Source: Lachnospiraceae bacterium (GTDB taxonomy: Bacteria > Bacillota_A > Clostridia > Lachnospirales > Lachnospiraceae). Taken from it: a stretch of DNA of 5,713 nt. How positions within the stretch are numbered: position 1 is the first letter of the stretch; each line of letters begins with the position of its first letter. Shown here in pieces: positions 1 to 5,713 of the stretch. The notes under the pieces were generated by a model that was not told the DNA's origin, did not search any database, and worked only from the letters and a program-made list of their open reading frames with translations. The stretch lies in the NCBI GenBank assembly GCA_017614185.1, contig JAGACI010000112.1:1-5713 (forward strand), given 5' to 3'. The position numbers and the translations under genes are program-made.

Positions 1-1350
1 CGTGAAGCACATGAAGACGGTGTCGGTTTCATCCTTACATGTGATAACGGAATAGCGGCCACAGAGCCGGTGGCTTTGGCCAAAGAACTTGGAATGAATG
101 TGGTTGTAACTGACCACCATGAGGTTCCGTTTGATGAAAGTAACGGTGAGCGAATCGAGTGTCTGCCTCCTGCCGATGCGGTTATAGATCCCAAACAGAA
201 AAACTGCCATTATCCTCAGGAAGGGATATGTGGAGCGGTGGTTGCTATGAAGGTTATAGAAGCCCTTAACGAAACGATGGGTTCGCCTCGGGGTCGCGAC
301 GAAATCCTTGATGAACTTTTACCCTTTGCAGCGCTGGCAACAGTTTGCGATGTAATGGAATTACTTGGTGAAAACAGGGTAATCGTTAAGGAAGGACTTA
401 AACTTTTAAGGAGTAATCCCTGCAAGGGAATAGAGGCGCTTATGAGAGCCAACAGCCTTGATAAGTCAGGACTTAACGCTTATCACTTAGGCTTTGTGAT
501 AGGTCCCTCACTTAACGCTACGGGTCGACTTGATTCAGCGATGAGAGCCTTCGACTTACTTAAGGCAACGGATGACGCCGAAGCTGCGCTTATAGCGGGA
601 GAACTTAAAAGCCTTAACGACTCAAGAAAGAGCATGACGCTTGACGGAACAAACAAGGCCAAAGAGATAATAGAAGAAAAAGGCTTTGATAAGGACAGTG
701 TTCTGGTGGTATATTTACCTGACTGCCACGAAAGCCTTGCAGGCATTATTGCAGGAAGAATAAGAGAAGCTTACAATAAGCCCACATTCATCCTTACAGA
801 CGGTGAGGAAGGCTTAAAAGGAAGCGGACGCTCAATAGATGAGTACAACATGTTCGAGGCAATGTGCGAAGTAAAGGATGTCTTTACCAAGTTTGGAGGA
901 CATAAGCTTGCGGCAGGTCTTTCTCTTCCAAGGGAAAAGGAAGAGGAATTAAGGAAGAGACTTAACGAGAACAGTACACTTACCGAGGATGATTTTTACA
1001 AGAAGGTTCATATAGACATGATGCTTCCGATAAGCTTTGCGACGGAACCTCTCGCAAGAGAACTTGATCTTTTGGAGCCTTATGGCGTAGGAAACCCCAA
1101 GCCCTTGTTTGCCGGTAAGGATATTAAGTTTATCAATTCAAAAAGAATCGGAAACGGCGGAAAGTACGGAAAGTACACAATCCTTGACGAGCAGGGAAAG
1201 GGAAGGGAAGCAGTGTTCTTCGGAGATGCCGATGCGTTTGATGAGCATTTGAGAGAACACGGAAATGTCTCAAATATTACTTACCAGCTTGGTTTAAATA
1301 CCTATAGAGGCATAACCTCAGCGCAGATTATTATAGAAAATTATTGTTAG
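1..1350 (+). CDS. recJ: Single-stranded-DNA-specific 5'-3' exonuclease RecJ, 3' part (start lies upstream of window)
   Basis: RecJ is a cytoplasmic metal-dependent exonuclease that degrades single-stranded DNA from 5' ends in recombinational repair, mismatch repair and processing of stalled forks. The frame is open from base 1, giving 449 visible residues before TAG at 1348-1350. Numbering from the window edge, the DHH domain shows TCDNGI (13-18; D15), TDHHE (37-41) and ATVCDV with D117, all expected metal ligands. GPSLNATGRL ends at 177. The DHHA1 part has HESLAGIIAGR (243-253), GSGRSID (274-280) and FGGHKLAAG (around 298-305). An OB-fold segment begins at EPYGVGNPKPLF (359-370). The first motif, DxDxDG, must lie upstream. 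GTG at 70 is not the true start, because the conserved CDNGI motif precedes it. Judging from where this motif falls in known RecJ proteins, roughly 120-140 residues are missing. The protein ends soon after the OB-fold, so it lacks the long C-terminal extension of Bacillus RecJ. It is followed 19 bases later by priA. Confidence 0.95.
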   Translation, partial: REAHEDGVGFILTCDNGIAATEPVALAKELGMNVVVTDHHEVPFDESNGERIECLPPADAVIDPKQKNCHYPQEGICGAVVAMKVIEALNETMGSPRGRDEILDELLPFAALATVCDVMELLGENRVIVKEGLKLLRSNPCKGIEALMRANSLDKSGLNAYHLGFVIGPSLNATGRLDSAMRAFDLLKATDDAEAALIAGELKSLNDSRKSMTLDGTNKAKEIIEEKGFDKDSVLVVYLPDCHESLAGIIAGRIREAYNKPTFILTDGEEGLKGSGRSIDEYNMFEAMCEVKDVFTKFGGHKLAAGLSLPREKEEELRKRLNENSTLTEDDFYKKVHIDMMLPISFATEPLARELDLLEPYGVGNPKPLFAGKDIKFINSKRIGNGGKYGKYTILDEQGKGREAVFFGDADAFDEHLREHGNVSNITYQLGLNTYRGITSAQIIIENYC

Positions 1351-1360
1351 AAAGGAGGAG
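1351..1360 (+). promoter_or_regulatory. Ribosome binding site of priA
   Basis: AAAGGAGGAG lies immediately after the recJ stop codon and is a near-perfect complement to the 16S rRNA 3' end. The GTG at 1370 follows at 9 bases from the end of this block, or 11 from the end of GGAGG. This supports the GTG start of priA, since no ATG in frame is nearby. The 19-base gap holds nothing else and leaves little room for a separate promoter. Confidence 0.85.
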
Positions 1361-1369
1361 CGAACTTAA

Positions 1370-3589
1370 GTGTACGCAAGAGTCATTATAGAAATTTCAC
1401 ATGAGAGTCTGGATCGTACATTTGAGTATCGCATCCCCGAAAGCCTCAAAGGAAAGATAGAAGTCGGCAACATGGTCAAAATTCCTTTTGGAAAAGCCAA
1501 CAGGATGATTACCGGCTATGTAACGGATATTACAAAGACTTCTGAGTATCCCGACGAGAAGATAAAGGACTTGGCGGGCGTAGTCAAAAATACCGTATCC
1601 ATCCAGGAAAAGCAGGTCCTTCTTGCCTTATGGATGAAAAAGACATACGGCTCTACCATGATCCAGGCACTTAAGACCGTTCTTCCCGTTAAAAGGAGTG
1701 TTAAAAAACTCGAAAAAAGAAGAGTTATTTTAAACGTTGAAAAAGATGTTGCAGTTTCTGAACTTGCCGATGCCAAAAAGAAAAACAGAAAAGCCCAGGC
1801 AAGGCTTCTTGCCGAAATCATTGAAGCAGGCGAGATGCCTGAAGATCTGATTACAACAAAGCTTAATGTTTCAAAGACCTCTATCAATGCCCTTGAAGAA
1901 AAGGGAATAGTAAGAATCGAGACCGACAGAGTCTACAGGAATCCTTTTTCAGGTAAAGGCGAAGCAGGAAACAAAAAGATATTAAGTAAAAAGCAGCGCT
2001 ACGTTGTAGACAGCATCACCAAAGCTTACATGGACGGTAAGAGAGAAACCTATGTAATAAGAGGAATTACAGGAAGCGGTAAGACCGAAGTTTACATGGA
2101 ACTTATCGAAAATGTTGTAAGGCAGGGCAAGCAGGCAATCGTATTGATTCCTGAGATTGCACTCACCTATCAGACAGCAAAGAGATTTTATGAAAGATTC
2201 GGAGACAGAGTTTCCGTTATGAACTCAACCCTTTCTGAGGGTGAGAAATACGATCAGTTTGAAAGGGCCAAAGAAGGTGAACTTGATGTTATTATCGGTC
2301 CCCGCTCGGCGCTTTTTACCCCATTTTTAAACCTGGGACTAATCGTAATAGATGAAGAGCATGAGACTTCATATAAGAGTGAAGTAATGCCAAAATACCA
2401 TGCAAGAGAAACGGCGGAAGAACTTGCAAGGTTATCAAATGCATCCCTTATACTTGGCTCCGCAACTCCTTCTTTGGAAGCAATTTATAAAGTAGAGAAG
2501 GGCATTTATAAAGAATATGTACTTGATGAAAGATTAAACGGAGGAGAACTTCCTCATGTTTCAATCGTTGACTTAAGAGAGGAATTGCGAAGCGGAAACC
2601 GCTCCATTTTTTCCTATGCACTTCAGGATTTAATTAAAGACAGGCTTGCCAAAAAAGAACAGATTATGCTATTTATTAACAGGCGTGGTTACGCGGGATT
2701 TATTTCCTGCAGAGCATGCGGTGAGGTAATCAAATGCCCACACTGCGATGTATCTTTACACGCCCACAATAACGGGAAGCTTATCTGTCATTATTGCGGA
2801 TATACCACGGAAAATGTTAAAATATGTCCGAAGTGTGGCTCCAAGTATGTTTCGGGCTTTAAGGCCGGAACGCAACAGATAGAAGAAAAGCTTAAGGTGA
2901 TGTACCCTGAGGCGAGAATTCTTCGTATGGATGCCGACACTACAAGGAATAAAGACAGCTATGAGGAAATCCTTTCCGCTTTTGCCAACAATGAAGCGGA
3001 TATTCTTATAGGTACTCAGATGATAGTAAAGGGACATGATTTCCCAAATGTCACTCTTATGGGAATTCTGGCAGCAGATATGTCTCTTAGCGTCGGAGAT
3101 TTCAGAAGTGCCGAGAGAACCTTTGAACTTCTGACTCAGGCAGCCGGAAGAGCAGGAAGAAGTGAGAAGCCCGGAGAGGTTGTTATCCAGACATATCAGC
3201 CTGACCACTATGCGGTTCAACTTTCTGCCAAACAGGACTATGTATCTTTCTACAAGGAAGAGATAGCCTATAGGGCCCTAATGGATTATCCTCCGGTAAG
3301 CCATATGTTATCAGTTCTTGTTCTTTCAAAAGATGAAGGAAAGGCAATAGGGATAACAGAGGAACTTGCGAAGGATTTAAAGAATAGATTCGATAATTTA
3401 CATCTTATTGGACCTGCACCGGCAGGGATAAGTAAGATAAATGATATGTACAGATATCAGTTCTATGTGAAGGATTCGGATGAAGAACGCTTAGATGAGA
3501 TGAAGAGCCTTTTGGAAGAGAAAACCAAGGCTGATGCTTACAAGAAAGACTTCATCCAGATTGATTACGATCCGATGAACATGAACTAA
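1370..3589 (+). CDS. priA: Primosomal protein N' (replication restart helicase PriA)
   Basis: PriA is a superfamily 2 ATP-dependent 3'-5' DNA helicase that recognises abandoned forks and D-loops and starts reloading of the replicative helicase. The 739 residues are close to E. coli PriA (732). Domains in order: 3'-DNA-binding domain (about 1-105, with RTFEYRIPE and a VKIPFGKA stretch), a lysine-rich winged-helix region (about 110-190), and helicase lobe 1 with Walker A GITGSGKT (232-239; K238), GPRSALF (310-316), Walker B DEEH (328-331), the aromatic-rich loop following it, and GSATPSLEA (363-371). Lobe 2 contains a zinc module with eight cysteines at 447, 450, 456, 459, 473, 476, 486 and 489, enough for two zinc ions, then GTQMIVKGHD (548-557) and QAAGRAGR (590-597; motif VI). 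The C-terminal domain covers about 640-739. All helicase motifs appear intact. The start is GTG, set by the strong ribosome binding site upstream. It sits between recJ and def in a single transcription direction. Confidence 0.97.
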   Translation: MYARVIIEISHESLDRTFEYRIPESLKGKIEVGNMVKIPFGKANRMITGYVTDITKTSEYPDEKIKDLAGVVKNTVSIQEKQVLLALWMKKTYGSTMIQALKTVLPVKRSVKKLEKRRVILNVEKDVAVSELADAKKKNRKAQARLLAEIIEAGEMPEDLITTKLNVSKTSINALEEKGIVRIETDRVYRNPFSGKGEAGNKKILSKKQRYVVDSITKAYMDGKRETYVIRGITGSGKTEVYMELIENVVRQGKQAIVLIPEIALTYQTAKRFYERFGDRVSVMNSTLSEGEKYDQFERAKEGELDVIIGPRSALFTPFLNLGLIVIDEEHETSYKSEVMPKYHARETAEELARLSNASLILGSATPSLEAIYKVEKGIYKEYVLDERLNGGELPHVSIVDLREELRSGNRSIFSYALQDLIKDRLAKKEQIMLFINRRGYAGFISCRACGEVIKCPHCDVSLHAHNNGKLICHYCGYTTENVKICPKCGSKYVSGFKAGTQQIEEKLKVMYPEARILRMDADTTRNKDSYEEILSAFANNEADILIGTQMIVKGHDFPNVTLMGILAADMSLSVGDFRSAERTFELLTQAAGRAGRSEKPGEVVIQTYQPDHYAVQLSAKQDYVSFYKEEIAYRALMDYPPVSHMLSVLVLSKDEGKAIGITEELAKDLKNRFDNLHLIGPAPAGISKINDMYRYQFYVKDSDEERLDEMKSLLEEKTKADAYKKDFIQIDYDPMNMN

Positions 3590-3595
3590 AGGAGG
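3588..3595 (+). promoter_or_regulatory. Ribosome binding site of def, overlapping the priA stop codon
   Basis: AAAGGAGG begins inside the priA TAA stop (3587-3589) and ends 5 bases before the def ATG at 3601. The match to the anti-Shine-Dalgarno sequence is strong. The overlap means a ribosome terminating on priA sits over the def initiation site, which favours coupling or re-initiation. Confidence 0.85.
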
Positions 3596-3600
3596 ATTAT

Positions 3601-4083
3601 ATGGCACTTAGAAACATCAGAGAAATTGGAGACGAGATCTTAAACAAGAATTGTAAAGAAGTTACCCAGATGACAGACAGAACAAGGGAACTTATTGCAG
3701 ATATGTTTGATACCATGTATGAGGCAGACGGCGTAGGACTTGCCGCTCCACAGGTTGGTATCTTAAAGAGAATCTTTGTTGTTGATACAACGGGTGAAGA
3801 CCCTCATGTATTTATCAATCCCGTTATCAAGGAGACAAGCGGAGAGCAGACCGGAACGGAAGGGTGTCTCAGTGTACCCGGCAAGAGAGGCATCGTAACA
3901 AGACCCAATCACGTTGTCGTTGAAGCATTGGATGAGAACATGAAGAAGTTCACACTTGAGGGTGACGAGCTTCTTGCAAGAGCAATCTTACATGAGAACG
4001 ACCATTTAAACGGACACCTCTATGTTGAAAAGGTAGAGGGTGAACTTGAGGATGTTACGGCAGAACCCGCAGAGGAAGAGTAA
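3601..4083 (+). CDS. def: Peptide deformylase
   Basis: Def is a metallo-hydrolase, usually with iron or zinc, that removes the formyl group from the N-terminal formyl-methionine of nascent proteins at the ribosome exit. The 160 residues fit the family. All three signature motifs are present: GVGLAAPQ (44-51), EGCLS (87-91, metal ligand C89) and HENDH (131-135, metal ligands H131 and H135, catalytic E132). The x position of HExDH is Asn, where a hydrophobic residue such as Ile or Leu is common. The tail after about residue 146 is acidic (EGELEDV, then AEPAEEE). EGCLSVPG is the form seen in bacterial deformylases of both main classes; the short length without large insertions and the acidic tail resemble the deformylases of Clostridia (inference). 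The ATG start is supported by AAAGGAGG 5 bases upstream and by the usual N-terminal ALRNIR sequence. fmt, which makes the substrate modification, follows after 3 bases. Confidence 0.97.
   Translation: MALRNIREIGDEILNKNCKEVTQMTDRTRELIADMFDTMYEADGVGLAAPQVGILKRIFVVDTTGEDPHVFINPVIKETSGEQTGTEGCLSVPGKRGIVTRPNHVVVEALDENMKKFTLEGDELLARAILHENDHLNGHLYVEKVEGELEDVTAEPAEEE
4071..4080 (+). promoter_or_regulatory. Probable ribosome binding site of fmt inside the def 3' end
   Basis: AGAGGAAGAG lies within the last Glu codons of def and is the only purine-rich, Shine-Dalgarno-like stretch before the fmt ATG at 4087. The GAGG core ends 11 bases before the ATG, which is slightly long; GGAAG gives a shorter spacing with a weaker match. 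Translation of fmt probably depends in part on ribosomes finishing def. Confidence 0.6.
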
Positions 4084-4086
4084 TTA

Positions 4087-5013
4087 ATGAAGATAGGTTT
4101 TATGGGCACACCGGATTTTGCGGTGGGAGCACTTGAAAAGATTATAGAGGCAGGGCATGAAGTTACATTGGTTGTAACCCAGCCCGATAAGGAAAAGGGA
4201 AGAGGCAAGGAACTTGCCTTTTCGCCTGTAAAGGAGTGTGCGCTTAGACATAACATTCCTGTTTTTCAGCCTGTGAAGATTCGCCTTCCCGAGAATGTGG
4301 AAGAGCTAAAAAAGTATGAGGCAGATGTATTCGTAGTAGCGGCATTTGGGCAGATTCTTTCAAAAGAGATTCTTGATATGCCACGTTTTGGCTGCATTAA
4401 CATTCATGCATCACTCCTTCCAAAGTACAGGGGTGCATCCCCCATTGCATGGTCGATACTAAACGGAGATAAAGAAACCGGCGTAACCATCATGCAGATG
4501 AATGAGGGAATGGATACGGGAGATATACTTCTTCAAAAGGCTATAGCCATAGATAAGAAGGAAACAACGGAAGGCTTATTTGACAAGCTTATGGATCTTG
4601 GCGCTGAAATGATTGTTGAAGCGCTCGATAAGCTTTCAAAGGGTGAACTTACGGCTACACCTCAGGATGAAAGCCTTGCAAGCAAGGTAGGCAAGATGGA
4701 TAAGACTTTCGGACTTATCGACTGGAATGAGGCAGCAGACGTAATAGAAAGAAAGATAAGAGGCCTTTACTCATGGCCAAGCGCATATACTTTTTTAAAC
4801 GGAAAGAGACTTAAGATTTATAACGGCGATGTGGTTTCCCCGGATAATACAGCCAAACCCGGAAGCATCATCGCAGTCGATAAAGAAAGCTTTACGGTTT
4901 CCACGGGAGATAAGGCGCTTAAGATATCCGATGTCCAGATTGAAGGCAAGAGAAGAATGAACGTTAAGGAATTCCTTCTTGGAAATGCCATTAGTGTTGG
5001 AGATACTTTATGA
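4087..5013 (+). CDS. fmt: Methionyl-tRNA formyltransferase
   Basis: Fmt transfers a formyl group from 10-formyltetrahydrofolate to the amino group of methionine on initiator tRNA, giving fMet-tRNA for translation initiation. The 308 residues match the usual size of about 310. The N-terminal Rossmann-like formyltransferase domain (about 1-200) starts with FMGTPDFAV (5-13) and has the tRNA-contacting loop QPDKEKGRGK (32-41). The catalytic segment is N105-I-H107 followed by SLLPKYRGASP (109-119), with the third catalytic residue D143 in MDTGDIL. These match the Asn-His-Asp triad of the glycinamide ribonucleotide formyltransferase fold. The C-terminal OB-like tRNA-binding domain covers about 205-308 and contains IDWN and IRGLYSWPSAY. 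The ATG lies 3 bases after the def stop, and the N-terminus is canonical from that Met. Its TGA stop overlaps the rsmB start. No oddities are visible. Confidence 0.97.
   Translation: MKIGFMGTPDFAVGALEKIIEAGHEVTLVVTQPDKEKGRGKELAFSPVKECALRHNIPVFQPVKIRLPENVEELKKYEADVFVVAAFGQILSKEILDMPRFGCINIHASLLPKYRGASPIAWSILNGDKETGVTIMQMNEGMDTGDILLQKAIAIDKKETTEGLFDKLMDLGAEMIVEALDKLSKGELTATPQDESLASKVGKMDKTFGLIDWNEAADVIERKIRGLYSWPSAYTFLNGKRLKIYNGDVVSPDNTAKPGSIIAVDKESFTVSTGDKALKISDVQIEGKRRMNVKEFLLGNAISVGDTL
4999..5004 (+). promoter_or_regulatory. Ribosome binding site of rsmB within fmt
   Basis: GGAGAT inside the final fmt codons gives a GGAG core 7 bases before the ATG at 5010, a standard spacing. It supports the start that overlaps the fmt stop over a later in-frame ATG at 5052. 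Confidence 0.65.
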
Positions 5014-5713
5014 CTGAATCCAAAGTCAATTCAAGAGAACTCATAGTTACTATGCTTCTAAGCATCAATAACGGCGAAGAGTACTCTCATATATTAATAA
5101 AGAATGTTCTCGACAAGTATGATTACTTAGAGGGCAAAGAGAAGGCTTTCATCAAGAATGTCACGGAAGGAAGCATGGAGAGAAGAATCGAGCTTGACTA
5201 CATCATCGATTCTTTTTCCAAAACTCCCGTTAAAAAGATGAAGCCTTTTATTAGGGAACTTTTAAGGATGAGCGTATATCAGCTTATGTTCCTTGACAAG
5301 GTTCCCGCATCCGCTGTAATAAACGAGGCGGTTAAACTTGCAAAGAAGAAAGGCTTTACGGGTCTTTCAGGATTTGTAAACGGCGTCTTAAGAGGAATCG
5401 AGAGAGGGAAGAATGATATTAAGTATCCTTCAAAAGACAAGGAACCTCTTAAAGCAAGAAGCATTGAATACTCAATGCCTGAATGGATAATAGAAGAGCT
5501 TGATTCATATATAGGAGAAGAGAAAACCGATAAGGTTCTTTCTGCATTCCTTTTACCAAGACCTGTTGTGATAAGATTTTCCAATGCCTTATCTTTAGAT
5601 GAGATAAAAAAGCATGTTAAGGCTATGGAAGAGGTCGGAGCGAAGGTAAGTAAGCAGGCATACGGCGATAGAATCTATACATTAACGCATGCCGGAAGCA
5701 TAGCAAAGTTATC
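5010..5713 (+). CDS. rsmB: 16S rRNA (cytosine-967-C5) methyltransferase RsmB, 5' part (runs off the right edge)
   Basis: RsmB (Sun/RrmB) uses S-adenosylmethionine to methylate C967 (E. coli numbering) of 16S rRNA near the P site, acting before 30S assembly. My translation from ATG 5010 stays open to the window edge, giving 234 full codons plus two bases. The N-terminal half is a NusB-like RNA-binding domain: NSRELIVTMLL near the start, EKAFIKNVTEG, then MSVYQLMFLDKVPASAVINE (87-106) and GLSGFVNGVLR (118-128), which are hallmark RsmB positions. Residues around 151-158 (YSMPEWIIEEL region) begin the linker common to RsmB, followed by RPVVIRFS, which corresponds to the small N1 subdomain before the methyltransferase fold. 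The SAM-binding motifs and the two catalytic cysteines lie beyond the window, so activity cannot be judged. The start codon overlaps the fmt stop as ATGA. A stand-alone NusB is ruled out because the protein continues well past NusB length with RsmB-like sequence. Confidence 0.93.
   Translation, partial: MTESKVNSRELIVTMLLSINNGEEYSHILIKNVLDKYDYLEGKEKAFIKNVTEGSMERRIELDYIIDSFSKTPVKKMKPFIRELLRMSVYQLMFLDKVPASAVINEAVKLAKKKGFTGLSGFVNGVLRGIERGKNDIKYPSKDKEPLKARSIEYSMPEWIIEELDSYIGEEKTDKVLSAFLLPRPVVIRFSNALSLDEIKKHVKAMEEVGAKVSKQAYGDRIYTLTHAGSIAKL

Noticed and set aside
70..72. GTG at position 70 as the start of the first gene
   Set aside because: The same frame is open to base 1 and encodes the conserved CDNGI motif of RecJ before this codon, so the true start lies upstream.
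216..746. Two minus-strand open frames opposite recJ
   Set aside because: Both are Ser/Leu-rich mirror translations of recJ codons with no recognisable domain.
1691..1720. Two runs of six A in priA as possible slippage sites
   Set aside because: They encode Lys-rich residues of the winged-helix region, the frame continues normally on both sides, and no alternative-frame product is apparent.
1516..1887. Minus-strand open frame of 123 codons opposite the N-terminal part of priA
   Set aside because: The Phe/Ser/Leu-rich translation is what results from reading Lys/Glu-rich codons in reverse; it is a shadow of priA.
2591..2612. Terminator-like hairpin: AGCGG-AAA-CCGCT followed shortly by six T
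   Set aside because: The stem is only 5 base pairs with a 3-base loop, it lies in the middle of intact priA, and no gene ends nearby. It is a chance palindrome.
2756..3220. Minus-strand open frame of 154 codons opposite priA
   Set aside because: It overlaps the zinc module and helicase motifs of priA, its translation is low-complexity without a recognisable domain, and I see no ribosome binding site of its own.
5279..5584. Minus-strand open frame of 101 codons near the right edge
   Set aside because: It lies opposite the strongly conserved RsmB N-terminal sequence on the plus strand and has no family features.

Overview
The window looks like one strand-coherent stretch of a bacterial housekeeping operon, most likely from a Firmicutes chromosome of the Clostridia type, possibly Lachnospiraceae. 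The reasons are the A-rich codon use (AGA for Arg, GGA for Gly, many AAG/GAA/CTT codons), strong AGGAGG-type ribosome binding sites, and the gene order priA-def-fmt-rsmB. That order is the well-known Firmicutes replication-restart and translation-initiation cluster. The family-level placement is inference from the general look of the proteins, especially Def, and was not tested by any search.

Layout, all on the + strand with almost no intergenic DNA. Positions 1-1350 hold the 3' part of recJ (single-stranded-DNA exonuclease; the start lies upstream). Positions 1370-3589 hold a complete priA (primosomal helicase N'). Positions 3601-4083 hold a complete def (peptide deformylase). Positions 4087-5013 hold a complete fmt (methionyl-tRNA formyltransferase). 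From 5010 to the right edge runs the 5' part of rsmB (16S rRNA m5C967 methyltransferase), cut off before its catalytic domain. The gaps are 19, 11 and 3 bases, and the last junction is a 4-base ATGA overlap. There is no stretch over 300 bases without a gene, and I see no terminator, promoter, RNA gene, mobile element, repeat array or CRISPR.

The genes form two functional groups. RecJ and PriA both act on damaged or stalled replication forks: RecJ resects 5' ends and PriA reloads the replisome. Fmt and Def are the opposite ends of the formyl-methionine cycle: Fmt formylates initiator Met-tRNA and Def removes the formyl group from nascent proteins. RsmB modifies the 16S rRNA near the ribosomal P site. 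The tight packing suggests co-transcription and translational coupling.

I found no novel system. The protein families are all established and every catalytic motif visible in the window appears intact. The points worth a second look are modest: recJ sitting directly before priA, a short-form RecJ, a ribosome binding site built into the acidic tail codons of def, the ATGA coupling of fmt to rsmB, an Asn in the Def zinc motif, and a local codon-pair habit.
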